This document shows positions 39,601-54,035 of a stretch of 64,000 nt of DNA, one piece after another (the stretch's first letter is position 1; every line of letters starts with the position of its first letter). The translations under genes and the position numbers were made by a program. The notes below the pieces were generated by a model. That model was not told the DNA's origin and did not search any database. It saw nothing but the letters and a program-made list of their open reading frames with translations. Origin of the DNA: Crossaster papposus (taxonomy: Eukaryota > Echinodermata > Asteroidea > Velatida > Solasteridae); assembly GCA_037893245.1 (NCBI GenBank), contig JBAIAA010000506.1:991001-1055000 (forward strand), written 5' to 3'.

Positions 39601-41056
39601 GCGTCAGGACACTGGCGGCATATGCCTTTGTGGCACTACACGTGTACATACAAACACATCAGAAAACATGGCTGCGAATGAGGACATTTTTCTCGACATA
39701 TATCTGAGCTGCGAGCCTCAACGTTGTTCGAGAATGAAGAGACACTCACCAGCTCGACATCCGAGCCAAAATATTACCAAATTTCTCACTGGAAAAAACC
39801 CAAACTGAGAGACTCATGCGTCAGGATACTGGCGGCATAGGCCTATGTGGTAATACACGTGTACATACATACACATCAGAAAACATGGCTGCGAATGGGG
39901 ATAATGTTCTCGACATATATCTGAGCTGCGAACCCTTAACGTTGTTAGAGAATGAAGAGACACTCACCAGCTCGACATCTGAGCCAAAATATTTCCAAAT
40001 TTCTCACTGGAAAAAAACCAAACTGAGAGACTCATGCGTCAGGACACTGGCGGCATATGCCTATGTGGCAATACACGTATACATACATACACATAAGAAA
40101 ACATGGCTGCGAATGAGGATAATTTTCTCGACATATATCTGAGCTGCGAGCCTCAACGTTGTTCGAAAATGAAGAGACACTCACCAGCTCAACATCCGAG
40201 CCAAAATATTACCAAATTTCTCACTGGAAAAAACCCAAACTGAGAGACTCATGCGTCAGGATACTGGCGGCATAGGCCTATGTGGCAATACACGTGTACA
40301 TACATACACATCAGAAAACATGGCTGCGAATGAGGATAATGTTCTCGACATATTTCTGAGCTGCGAACCTCAACGTTGTTCGAGAATGAAGAGACACTCA
40401 CCAGCTCGACATCTGAGCCAAAATATTGCAAAATTTCTCACTGAAAAAAAAACAAACTGAGAGACTCATGCGTCAGGACACTGGCGGCATATGCCTATGT
40501 GGCAATACACGTATACATACATACACATAAGAAAACATGGCTGCGAATGAGGATAATTTTCTCGACATATATCTGAGCTGCGAGCCTCAACGTTGTTCGA
40601 AAATGAAGAGACACTCACCAGCTCGACATCCGAGCCAAAATATTGCCAAATTTCTCACTGGAAAATAAACCAAACTGTGAGACTCATGCTTCTGGACACT
40701 GGCGACATGATAATGTTTTCGACATGTATCTGAGCTGCGAACCTCAACGTTGTTCGAGAATGAAGAGACACTCTCCCGCTCGACATCTGAGCCAAAATAT
40801 TGCCAAATTTCTCACTGGAACAAACTTAAACTGAGAGACTCATGCGTCACGACACTGGCGGCATATGCCTTTGTGGCACTACACGTGTACATACAAACAC
40901 ATCAGAAAACATGGCTGCGAATGAGGACATTTTTCTCGACATATATCAGAGCTGCGAGCCTCAACGTTGTTCGAGAATGAAGAGACACTCACCAGCTCGA
41001 CATCCGAGCCAAAATATTACCAAATTTCTCACTGGAAAAAACCTAAACTGAGAGAC
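36461..41056 (+). repeat. 4,596 bp higher-order unit, copy 1
   Basis: This recurs immediately downstream at an offset of 4,595-4,596 bp with only a few single-base differences (for example TTGTTGGAG against TTGTCGGAG near 38331/42927). It also equals most of the 28967-33692 block. Confidence 0.85.
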
Positions 41057-44000
41057 TCATGCGTCAGGACACTGGCGGCATATGCCTATGTGGCATTACA
41101 CGTGTACATACAAACATATCAGAAAACATGGCTGCGAATGAGGATATTTTTCTCAACATATATCTGAGCTGCGAGCCTCAACGTTGTTCGAGAATGAAGA
41201 GACACTCACCAGCTCGACATCCGAGCCAAAATATTTCTAAATTTCTCACTGGAAAAAAAACAAACTGAGAGACTCATGCGTCAGGACACTGGCGGCATAT
41301 GACTATTTGGCAATACACGTATACATACATACACATAAGAAAACATGGCTGCGAATGAGGATAATTTTCTCGACATATATCTGAGCTGCGAGCCTCAACG
41401 AGTTTCGAAAATGAAGAGACACTCACCAGCTCAACATCCGAGCCAAAATATTACCAAATTTCTCACTGGAAAAAAACCAAACTGAGAGACTCATGCGTCA
41501 GGATACTGGCGGCATAGGCCTATGTGGTAATACACGTGTACATACATACACATCAGAAAACATGGCTGCGAATGAGGATAATTTTCTCGACTTATATCTG
41601 AGCTGCGAGCCTCAACGTTGTTCGAGAATGAAGAGACACTCGCCAGCTCGACATCTGAGCCAAAATATTGCCAAATTTCTCACTGAAAAAAACCCAAACT
41701 GTGAGACTCATGCGTCAGGACACTGGCGGCATAGGACTATGAGGCAATACACGTGTACATCCATACACATAAGAAAACATGGCAGCGAATAAGGACCATT
41801 TTCTCGACATATATCTGAGCTGCGAGCCTCAACGTTGTTCGAGAATGAAGAGACACTCGCCAGCTCGACATCTGAGCCAAAATATTGCCAAATTTCTCAC
41901 TGGAAAAACAAACAAACTGAAAGACTCATGCGTCAGGATACTGGCGGCATAGGCCTATGTGGCAATACACGTGTACATACATACACATCAGAAAACATGG
42001 CTGCGAATGAGGATAATGTTCTCAACATATATATGAGCTGCGAACCTCAACGTTGTTCGAGAATGAAGAGACATTCACCACCTCCACATCTGAGCTAACA
42101 CATCGCCAAAATTCTCACCGGAAGAGACCAAAACTTTGAGACTCATGCGTCAGGACACTGGCGGCATAGGCCTATGAGGCAATACACGTGTACATACATA
42201 CATATCAGAACACATGGCTGCGAATGAGGATAATTGTATCGACTTATATTTGAGCTGCGAACCTCAACGTTGTTGGAGAATGAAGAGACACTCACTAGCT
42301 CGACATCCGAGCCAAAATATTGCCCAAATTTCTCACTGGAAAAAACCCAAACTGAGAGACTCATGCGTCAGGACACTGGCGGCATATGCCTATGTGGCAT
42401 TACACGTGTACATACAAACACATCAGAAAACATGGCTGCGAATGAGGATATTTTTCTCAACATATATCTGAGCTGCGAGCCTCAACGTTGTTCGAGAATG
42501 AAGAGACACTCACCAGCTCGACATCCGAGCCAAAATATTTCCAAATTTCTCACTGGAAAAAAACCAAACTGAGAGACTCATGCGTCAGGACACTGGCGGC
42601 ATATGCCTATGTGGCAATACACGTATACATACATACACATAAGAAAACATGGCTGCGAATGAGGATAATTTTCTCGACATATATCTGAGCTGCGAGCCTC
42701 AACGAGTTTCGAAAATGAAGAGACACTCACCAGCTCAACATCCGAGCCAAAATATTACCAAATTTCTCACTGGAAAAAAACCAAACTGAGAGACTCATGC
42801 GTCAGGATACTGGCGGCATAGGCCTATGTGGTAATACACGTGTACATACATACACATCAGAAAACATGGCTGCGAATGGGGATAATGTTCTCGACATATA
42901 TCTGAGCTGCGAACCTCAACGTTGTCGGAGAATGAAGAGACACTCACCAGCTCGACATCTGAGCCAAAATATTTCCAAATTTCTCACTGGAAAAAAAACA
43001 AACTGAGAGACTCATGCGTCAGGACACTGGCGGCATATGCCTATGTGGCAATACACGTATACATACATACACATAAGAAAACATGGCTGCGAATGAGGAT
43101 AATTTTCTCGACATATATCTGAGCTGCGAGCCTCAACGTTGTTCGAAAATGAAGAGACACTCACCAGCTCAACATCCGAGCCAAAATATTATCAAAATTT
43201 TCACTGGAAAAAACCCAAACTGAGAGACTCATGCGTCAGGATACTGGCGGCATAGGCCTATGCGGCAATACACGTGTACATACATACACATCAGAAAACA
43301 TGGCTGCGAATGAGGATAATGTTCTCGACATATTTCTGAGCTGCGAACCTCAACGTTGTTCGAGAATGAAGAGACACTCACCCGCTCGACATCTGAGCCA
43401 AAATATTGCAAGATTTCTCACTGGAAAAAACCAAACTGAGAGACTCATGCATCAGGACACTGGCGGCATATGCCTATGTGGCAATACACGTATACATACA
43501 AACACATCAGAAAACATGGCTGCGAATGAGGATATTTTTCTCGACATATATCTGAGCTGCGAGCCTCAACATTGTTCGAGAATGAAGAGACACTCACCAG
43601 CTCGACATCCGAGCCAAAATATTGCCAAATTTCTCACTGGAAAATAAACCAAACTGTGAGACTCATGCTTCTGGACACTGGCGACATGATAATGTTTTCG
43701 ACATGTATCTGAGCTGCGAACCTCAACGTTGTTCGAGAATGAAGAGACACTCACCCGCTCGACATCTGAGCCAAAATATTGCCAAATTTCTCACTGGAAC
43801 AAACCTAAACTGAGAGACTCATGCGTCAGGACACTGGCGGCATATGCCTTTGTGGCACTACACGTGTACATACAAACACATCAGAAAACATGGCTGCGAA
43901 TGAGGACATTTTTCTCGACATATATCTGAGCTGCGAGCCTCAACGTTGTTCGAGAATGAAGAGACACTCACCAGCTCGACATCCGAGCCAAAATATTGCC

Positions 44001-45652
44001 AAATTTCTCACTGGAAAATAAACCAAACTGTGAGACTCATGCTTCTGGACACTGGCGACATGATAATGTTTTCGACATGTATCTGAGCTGCGAACCTCAA
44101 CGTTGTTCGAGAATGAAGAGACACTCACCCGCTCGACATCTGAGCCAAAATATTGCCAAATTTCTCACTGGAACAAACCTAAACTGAGAGACTCATGCGT
44201 CAGGACACTGGCGGCATATGCCTTTGTGGCACTACACGTGTACATACAAACACATCAGAAAACATGGCTGCGAATGAGGACATTTTTCTCGACATATATC
44301 TGAGCTGCGAGCCTCAACGTTGTTCGAGAATGAAGAGACACTCACCAGCTCGACATCCGAGCCAAAATATTACCAAATTTCTCACTGGAAAAAACCCAAA
44401 CTGAGAGACTCATGCGTCAGGATACTGGCGGCATAGGCCTATGTGGTAATACACGTGTACATACATACACATCAGAAAACATGGCTGCGAATGGGGATAA
44501 TGTTCTCGACATATATCTGAGCTGCGAACCTCAACGTTGTTAGAGAATGAAGAGACACTCACCAGCTCGACATCTGAGCCAAAATATTTCCAAATTTCTC
44601 ACTGGAAAAAAACCAAACTGAGAGACTCATGCGTCAGGACACTGGCGGCATATGCCTATGTGGCAATACACGTATACATACATACACATAAGAAAACATG
44701 GCTGCGAATGAGGATAATTTTCTCGACATATATCTGAGCTGCGAGCCTCAACGTTGTTCGAAAATGAAGAGACACTCACCAGCTCAACATCCGAGCCAAA
44801 ATATTACCAAATTTCTCACTGGAAAAAAACCAAACTGAGAGACTCATGCGTCAGGATACTGGCGGCATAGGCCTATGTGGCAATACACGTGTACATACAT
44901 ACACATCAGAAAACATGGCTGCGAATGAGGATAATGTTCTCGACATATTTCTGAGCTGCGAACCTCAACGTTGTTCGAGAATGAAGAGACACTCACCAGC
45001 TCGACATCTGAGCCAAAATATTGCAAAATTTCTCACTGAAAAAAAACCAAACTGAGAGACTCATGCGTCAGGACACTGGCGGCATATGCCTATGTGGCAA
45101 TACACGTATACATACATACACATAAGAAAACATGGCTGCGAATGAGGATAATTTTCTCGACATATATCTGAGCTGCGAGCCTCAACGTTGTTCGAAAATG
45201 AAGAGACACTCACCAGCTCGACATCCGAGCCAAAATATTGCCAAATTTCTCACTGGAAAATAAACCAAACTGTGAGACTCATGCTTCTGGACACTGGCGA
45301 CATGATAATGTTTTCGACATGTATCTGAGCTGCGAACCTCAACGTTGTTCGAGAATGAAGAGACACTCACCCGCTCGACATCTGAGCCAAAATATTGCCA
45401 AATTTCTCATTGGAACAAACTTAAACTGAGAGACTCATGCGTCACGACACTGGCGGCATATGCCTTTGTGGCACTACACGTGTACATACAAACACATCAG
45501 AAAACATGGCTGCGAATGAGGACATTTTTCTCGACATATATCAGAGCTGCGAGCCTCAACGTTGTTCGAGAATGAAGAGACACTCACCAGCTCGACATCC
45601 GAGCCAAAATATTACCAAATTTCTCACTGGAAAAAACCTAAACTGAGAGACT
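41057..45652 (+). repeat. 4,596 bp higher-order unit, copy 2
   Basis: This is the adjacent copy. At its end the sequence continues into the 33693-type tail (TCTGGACACTGG, then TTTTTGTCGACATAT). Copy 1 lacks that tail and jumps directly to the next unit at about 41057. The tail is about 1,091 bp, or five monomers. Confidence 0.85.
43581..43737 (+). repeat. Exemplar 157 bp short monomer
   Basis: From AATGAAG to the next AATGAAG is 157 bp instead of 217. The missing 60 bp lie between CTGGCGACAT and GATAATG and include both palindromes, the TACA stretch and ATGGCTGCGAATGAGG. About 30 copies of this class are scattered through the array, for example near 8173, 10161, 13179, 19710, 31716, 39084, 43676, 50915, 57030 and 62800. 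All carry the linked haplotype CTTCTGG or a close variant before the deletion. Confidence 0.85.
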
Positions 45653-46079
45653 CATGCGTCTGGACACTGGCGGCATATGCCTATGTGGCAATACACGTGT
45701 ACATACAAACACATCAGAAAACATGGCTGCGAATGAGGATATTTTTGTCGACATATATCTGAGCTGCGAACCTCAACGTTGTTCGAGAATGAAGAGACAC
45801 TCACCCGCTCGACATCTGAACCAAAATATTGCAAAATTTCTCACTGGAACAAACCTAAACTCAGATACTCATGCGTCAGGACACAGGCGGCATATGCCTA
45901 TGTGGCACTACACGTGTACATACAAACACATTAGAAAACATGGCTGCGAATGAGGATATTTTTCTCGACATATATCTGAGCTGCGAGCCTCAACGTTGTT
46001 CGAGAATGAAGAGACACTCACCAGCTCGACATCCGAGCCAAAATATTGCCAAATTTCTCACTGGAAATAAACCAAACTG

Positions 46080-47920
46080 AGAGACTCATGCGTCAGGACA
46101 CTGGCGGCATATGCCTATGTGGCAATACACGTATACATACATACACATAAGAAAACATGCCTGCGAATGAGGATAATTTTCTCGACATATATCTGAGCTA
46201 CGAGCCTCAACGTTGTTCGAAAATGAAGAGACACTCACCAGCTCAACATCCGAGCCAAAATATTACCAAATTTCTCACTGGAAAAAAACCAAACTGAGAG
46301 ACTCATGCGTCAGGATACTGGCGGCATAGGCCTATGTGGTAATACACGTGTACATACATACACATCAGAAAACATGGCTGCGAATGAGGATAATGTTCTC
46401 GACATATATCTGAGCTGCGAACCTCAACGTTGTTGGAGAATGAAGAGACACTCACCAGCTCGACATCTGAGCCAAAATATTTCCCAATTTCTCACTGGAA
46501 AAAAACCAAACTGAGAGACTCATGCGTCAGGACACTGGCGGCATATGCCTATGTGGCAATACACGTATACATACATACACATAAGAAAACATGGCTGCGA
46601 ATGAGGATAATTTTCTCGACATATATCTGAGCTGCGAGCCTCAACGTTGTTCGAAAATGAAGAGACACTCACCAGCTCAACATCCGAGCCAAAATATTAC
46701 CAAATTTCTCACTGAAAAAAAACCAAACTGAGAGACTCATGCGTCAGGATACTGGCGGCATAGGCCTATGTGGCAATACACGTGTACATACATACATATC
46801 AGAAAACATGGTTGCGAATGAGGATAATGTTCTCGACATATTTCTGAGCTGCGAACCTCAACGTTGTTCGAGAATGAAGAGACACTCACCAGCTCGACAT
46901 CTGAGCCAAAATATTGCAAAATTTCTCACTGGAAAAAAACCAAACTGAGAGACTCATGCGTCAGGACACTGGCGGCATATGCCTATGTGGCAATACACGT
47001 ATACATACAAACACATCAGAAAACATGGCTGCGAATGAGAATATTGTTCTCGACATATATCTGAGCTGCGAGCCTCAACGTTGTTCGAGAATGAAGATAC
47101 ACTTACCAGCTCGACATCCGAGCCAAAATATTGACAAATTTCTCACTGGAAAATAAACCAAACTGTGAGACTCATGCTTCTGGACACTGGCGACATGATA
47201 ATGTTTTCGACATGTATCTGAGCTGCGAACCTCAACGTTGTTCGAGAATGAAGAGACACTCACCCGCTCGACATCTGAGCCAAATTATTGCCAAATTTCT
47301 CACTGGAACAAACCTAAACTGAGAGACTCATGCGTCAGGACACTGGCGGCATATGCCTTTGTGGCACTACACGTGTACATACAAACACATCAGAAAACAT
47401 GGCTGCGAAAGAGGATAATGTTTTCGACATATATCTGAGCTGCGAACCTCAACGTTGTTCGAGAATGAAGGGACACTCACCAGCTCGACATCTGAGCCAA
47501 AATGTTGCCAAATTTCTCACTGGAACAAACCTAAACTGAGAGACTCATGCGTCAGGACACTGGCGGCATATGCCTATGTGGCAATACACGTGTACATACA
47601 AACACATCAGAAAACATGGCTGCGAATAAGGACATTTTTCTCGTCATATATCTGAGCTGCGAGCCTCAACGTTGTTCGAGAAAGAAGAGACACTCACCAG
47701 CTCGACATCCGAGCAAAAATATTGCCAAATTTCTCACTGGAAAATAAACCAAACTGTGAGACTCATGCTTCTGGACACTGGCGACATGATAATGTTCTCG
47801 ACATGTATCTGAGCTGCGAACCTCAACGTTTTTCGAGAATGAAGGGACACTCACCAGCTCGACATCTGAGCCAAAATGTTGCCAAATTTCTCACTGGAAC
47901 AAACCTAAACTGAGAGACTC
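46080..47920 (+). repeat. 9,836 bp-offset repeat, copy 1
   Basis: Corresponds to 55916-57756 with a constant offset of 9,836 bp. It includes the variants GAATGAGAATATTGTTCTC and AAGATACACTTACC (near 47040-47105). Its right part overlaps the start of the 3,136 bp repeat, so that part exists in three copies. Confidence 0.8.
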
Positions 47921-50520
47921 ATGCGTCAGGACACTGGCGGCATATGCCTTTGTGGCACTACACGTGTACATACAAACACATCAGAAAACATGGCTGCGAA
48001 TGAGGACATTTTTCTCGACATATATCTGAGCTGCGAGCCTCAACGTTGTTCGAGAATGAAGAGACACTCACCAGCTCGACATCCGAGCCAAAATATTACC
48101 AAATTTCTCACTGGAAAAAACCCAAACTGAGAGACTCATGCGTCAGGATACTGGCGGCATAGGCCTATGTGGTAATACACGTGTACATACATACACATCA
48201 GAAAACATGGCTGCGAATGGGGATAATGTTCTCGACATATATCTGAGCTGCGAACCTCAACGTTGTTGGAGAATGAAGAGACACTCACCAGCTCGACATC
48301 TGAGCCAAAATATTTCCAAATTTCTCACTGGAAAAAAACCAAACTGAGAGACTCATGCGTCAGGACACTGGCGGCATATGCCTATGTGGCAATACACGTA
48401 TACATACATACACATAAGAAAACATGGCTGCGAATGAGGATAATTTTCTCGACATATATCTGAGCTGCGAGCCTCAACGTTGTTCGAAAATGAAGAGACA
48501 CTCACCAGCTCAACATCCGAGCCAAAATATTACCAAATTTCTCACTGGAAAAAACCCAAACTGAGAGACTCATGCGTCAGGATACTGGCGGCATAGGCCT
48601 ATGTGGCAATACACGTGTACATACATACACATCAGAAAACATGGCTGCGAATGAGGATAATGTTCTCGACATATTTCTGAGCTGCGAACCTCAACGTTGT
48701 TCGAGAATGAAGAGCCACTCACCAGCTCGACATCTGAGCCAAAATATTGCAAAATTTCTCACTGAAAAAAAACCAAACTGAGAGACTCATGCGTCAGGAC
48801 ACTGGCGGCATATGCCTATGTGGCAATACACGTATACATACATACACATAAGAAAACCTGGCTGCGAATGAGGATAATTTTCTCGACATATATCTGAGCT
48901 GCGAGCCTCAACGTTGTTCGAAAATGAAGAGACACTCACCAGCTCGACATCCGAGCCAAAATATTGCCAAATTTCTCACTGGAAAATAAACCAAACTGTG
49001 AGACTCATGCCTCTGGACACTGGCGACATGATAATGTTTTCGACATGTATCTGAGCTGCGAACCTCAACGTTGTTCGAGAATGAAGAGACACTCACCCGC
49101 TCGACATCTGAGCCAAAATATTGCCAAATTTCTCACTGGAACAAACTTAAACTGAGAGACTCATGCGTCACGACACTGGCGGCATATGCCTTTGTGGCAC
49201 TACACGTGTACATACAAACACATCAGAAAACATGGCTGCGAATGAGGACATTTTTCTCGACATATATCAGAGCTGCGAGCCTCAACGTTGTTCGAGAATG
49301 AAGAGACACTCACCAGCTCGACATCCGAGCCAAAATATTACCAAATTTCTCACTGGAAAAAACCTAAACTGAGAGACTCATGCGTCTGGACACTGGCGGC
49401 ATATGCCTATGTGGCAATACACGTGTACATACAAACACATCAGAAAACATGGCTGCGAATGAGGATATTTTTGTCGACATATATCTGAGCTGCGAACCTC
49501 AACGTTGTTCGAGAATGAAGAGACACTCACCCGCTCGACATCTGAACCAAAATATTGCAAAATTTCTCACTGGAACAAACCTAAACTCAGATACTCATGC
49601 GTCAGGACACAGGCGGCATATGCCTATGTGGCACTACACGTGTACATACAAACACATTAGAAAACATGGCTGCGAATGAGGATATTTTTCTCGACATATA
49701 TCTGAGCTGCGAGCCTCAACGTTGTTCGAGAATGAAGAGACACTCACCAGCTCGACATCCGAGCCAAAATATTGCCAAATTTCTCACTGGAAAAAACCCA
49801 AACTGAGAGACTCATGCGTCAGGATACTGGCGGCATAGGCCTATGTGGCACTACACGTGTACATACAAACACATCAGAAAACATGGCTGCGAATGAGGAC
49901 ATTTTTTCTGGACATATATCTGAGCTGCGAGCCTCAACGTTGTTCGAGAATGAAGAGACACTCACCAGCTCGACATCCGAGCCAAAATATTTCCAAATTT
50001 CTCACTGGAAATAAACCAAACTGAGAGACTCATGCGTCAGGACACTGGCGGCATATGCCTATGTGGCAATACACGTATACATACATACACATAAGAAAAC
50101 ATGCCTGCGAATGAGGATAATTTTCTCGACATATATCTGAGCTACGAGCCTCAACGTTGTTCGAAAATGAAGAGACACTCACCAGCTCAACATCCGAGCC
50201 AAAATATTACCAAATTTCTCACTGGAAAAAAACCAAACTGAGAGACTCATGCGTCAGGATACTGGCGGCATAGGCCTATGTGGTAATACACGTGTACATA
50301 CATACACATCAGAAAACATGGCTGCGAATGAGGATAATGTTCTCGACATATATCTGAGCTGCGAACCTCAACGTTATTGGAGAATGAAGAGACACTCACC
50401 AGCTCGACATCTGAGCCAAAATATTTCCCAATTTCTCACTGGAAAAAAACCAAACTGAGAGACTCATGCGTCAGGACACTGGCGGCATATGCCTATGTGG
50501 CAATACACGTATACATACAT
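47385..50520 (+). repeat. 3,136 bp segmental repeat, copy 1
   Basis: Private variants recur 3,136 bp downstream: GCGAAAGAGGATAATG (47405/50541), CGAGAAAGAAGAGAC (47688/50824), AAAACCTGGCTGCG (48852/51988) and ACATTTTTTCTGGACAT (49899/53035). The left limit is near 47385, where TCAGAAAACATGG is preceded by different monomer variants. Confidence 0.85.
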
Positions 50521-53500
50521 ACACATCAGAAAACATGGCTGCGAAAGAGGATAATGTTTTCGACATATATCTGAGCTGCGAACCTCAACGTTGTTCGAGA
50601 ATGAAGGGACACTCACCAGCTCGACATCTGAGCCAAAATGTTGCCAAATTTCTCACTGGAACAAACCTAAACTGAGAGACTCATGCGTCAGGACACTGGC
50701 GGCATATGCCTATGTGGCAATACACGTGTACATACAAACACATCAGAAAACATGGCTGCGAATAAGGACATTTTTCTCGTCATATATCTGAGCTGCGAGC
50801 CTCAACGTTGTTCGAGAAAGAAGAGACACTCACCAGCTCGACATCCGAGCAAAAATATTGCCAAATTTCTCACTGGAAAATAAACCAAACTGTGAGACTC
50901 ATGCTTCTGGACACTGGCGACATGATAATGTTCTCGACATGTATCTGAGCTGCGAACCTCAACGTTTTTCGAGAATGAAGGGACACTCACCAGCTCGACA
51001 TCTGAGCCAAAATGTTGCCAAATTTCTCACTGGAACAAACCTAAACTGAGAGACTCATGCGTCAGGACACTGGCGGCATATGCCTTTGTGGCACTACACG
51101 TGTACATACAAACACATCAGAAAACATGGCTGCGAATGAGGACATTTTTCTCGACATATATCTGAGCTGCGAGCCTCAACGTTGTTCGAGAATGAAGAGA
51201 CACTCACCAGCTCGACATCCGAGCCAAAATATTACCAAATTTCTCACTGGAAAAAACCCAAACTGAGAGACTCATGCGTCAGGATACTGGCGGCATAGGC
51301 CTATGTGGTAATACACGTGTACATACATACACATCAGAAAACATGGCTGCGAATGGGGATAATGTTCTCGACATATATCTGAGCTGCGAACCTCAACGTT
51401 GTTGGAGAATGAAGAGACACTCACCAGCTCGACATCTGAGCCAAAATATTTCCAAATTTCTCACTGGAAAAAAACCAAACTGAGAGACTCATGCGTCAGG
51501 ACACTGGCGGCATATGCCTATGTGGCAATACACGTATACATACATACACATAAGAAAACATGGCTGCGAATGAGGATAATTTTCTCGACATATATCTGAG
51601 CTGCGAGCCTCAACGTTGTTCGAAAATGAAGAGACACTCACCAGCTCAACATCCGAGCCAAAATATTACCAAATTTCTCACTGGAAAAAACCCAAACTGA
51701 GAGACTCATGCGTCAGGATACTGGCGGCATAGGCCTATGTGGCAATACACGTGTACATACATACACATCAGAAAACATGGCTGCGAATGAGGATAATGTT
51801 CTCGACATATTTCTGAGCTGCGAACCTCAACGTTGTTCGAGAATGAAGAGCCACTCACCAGCTCGACATCTGAGCCAAAATATTGCAAAATTTCTCACTG
51901 AAAAAAAACCAAACTGAGAGACTCATGCGTCAGGACACTGGCGGCATATGCCTATGTGGCAATACACGTATACATACATACACATAAGAAAACCTGGCTG
52001 CGAATGAGGATAATTTTCTCGACATATATCTGAGCTGCGAGCCTCAACGTTGTTCGAAAATGAAGAGACACTCACCAGCTCGACATCCGAGCCAAAATAT
52101 TGCCAAATTTCTCACTGGAAAATAAACCAAACTGTGAGACTCATGCCTCTGGACACTGGCGACATGATAATGTTTTCGACATGTATCTGAGCTGCGAACC
52201 TCAACGTTGTTCGAGAATGAAGAGACACTCACCCGCTCGACATCTGAGCCAAAATATTGCCAAATTTCTCACTGGAACAAACTTAAACTGAGAGACTCAT
52301 GCGTCACGACACTGGCGGCATATGCCTTTGTGGCACTACACGTGTACATACAAACACATCAGAAAACATGGCTGCGAATGAGGACATTTTTCTCGACATA
52401 TATCAGAGCTGCGAGCCTCAACGTTGTTCGAGAATGAAGAGACACTCACCAGCTCGACATCCGAGCCAAAATATTACCAAATTTCTCACTGGAAAAAACC
52501 TAAACTGAGAGACTCATGCGTCTGGACACTGGCGGCATATGCCTATGTGGCAATACACGTGTACATACAAACACATCAGAAAACATGGCTGCGAATGAGG
52601 ATATTTTTGTCGACATATATCTGAGCTGCGAACCTCAACGTTGTTCGAGAATGAAGAGACACTCACCCGCTCGACATCTGAACCAAAATATTGCAAAATT
52701 TCTCACTGGAACAAACCTAAACTCAGATACTCATGCGTCAGGACACAGGCGGCATATGCCTATGTGGCACTACACGTGTACATACAAACACATTAGAAAA
52801 CATGGCTGCGAATGAGGATATTTTTCTCGACATATATCTGAGCTGCGAGCCTCAACGTTGTTCGAGAATGAAGAGACACTCACCAGCTCGACATCCGAGC
52901 CAAAATATTGCCAAATTTCTCACTGGAAAAAACCCAAACTGAGAGACTCATGCGTCAGGATACTGGCGGCATAGGCCTATGTGGCACTACACGTGTACAT
53001 ACAAACACATCAGAAAACATGGCTGCGAATGAGGACATTTTTTCTGGACATATATCTGAGCTGCGAGCCTCAACGTTGTTCGAGAATGAAGAGACACTCA
53101 CCAGCTCGACATCCGAGCCAAAATATTTCCAAATTTCTCACTGGAAATAAACCAAACTGAGAGACTCATGCGTCAGGACACTGGCGGCATATGCCTATGT
53201 GGCAATACACGTATACATACATACACATAAGAAAACATGCCTGCGAATGAGGATAATTTTCTCGACATATATCTGAGCTACGAGCCTCAACGTTGTTCGA
53301 AAATGAAGAGACACTCACCAGCTCAACATCCGAGCCAAAATATTACCAAATTTCTCACTGGAAAAAAACCAAACTGAGAGACTCATGCGTCAGGATACTG
53401 GCGGCATAGGCCTATGTGGTAATACACGTGTACATACATACACATCAGAAAACATGGCTGCGAATGAGGATAATGTTCTCGACATATATCTGAGCTGCGA

Positions 53501-53662
53501 ACCTCAACGTTATTGGAGAATGAAGAGACACTCACCAGCTCGACATCTGAGCCAAAATATTTCCCAATTTCTCACTGGAAAAAAACCAAACTGAGAGACT
53601 CATGCGTCAGGACACTGGCGGCATATGCCTATGTGGCAATACACGTATACATACATACACAT
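50521..53662 (+). repeat. 3,136 bp segmental repeat, copy 2
   Basis: Adjacent copy of the 47.4-50.5 kb block. The junction falls in the TACATACACATC stretch. The right limit is near 53662, where CATAAGAAAAC replaces CATCAGAAAAC. I noticed no differences between the copies. Confidence 0.85.
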
Positions 53663-53818
53663 AAGAAAACATGGCTGCGAATGAGGATAATTTTCTCGAC
53701 ATATATCTGAGCTGCGAGCCTCAACGTTGTTCGAAAATGAAGAGACACTCACCAGCTCAACATCCGAGCCAAAATATTACCAAATTTCTCACTGAAAAAA
53801 AACCAAACTGAGAGACTC

Positions 53819-54035
53819 ATGCGTCAGGATACTGGCGGCATAGGCCTATGTGGCAATACACGTGTACATACAAACACATCAGAAAACATGGCTGCGAATG
53901 AGGATAATGTTCTCGACATATATCTGAGCTGCGAACCTCAACGTTGTTCGAGAATGAAGAGACAGCCACCAGCTCGACATCTGAGCCAAAATATTTCCAA
54001 ATTTCTCACTGGAACAAACCTAAACTGAGAGACTC
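53819..54035 (+). repeat. Exemplar 217 bp monomer
   Basis: This is a full-length monomer, measured from ATGCGTCAGG to the next such site. It holds the 12 bp palindrome CATAGGCCTATG (53839-53850) and the 10 bp palindrome TACACGTGTA with a central CACGTG (53857-53866). It also holds the box CTCGACATATATCTGAGC (53912-53929) and a shorter version, CTCGACATCTGAGC (53973-53986), 61 bp further on. Sequence upstream of both boxes is also similar (GCGAATGAGGA against CGAGAATGAAGAGA), which suggests the monomer arose by an internal duplication. Confidence 0.85.
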
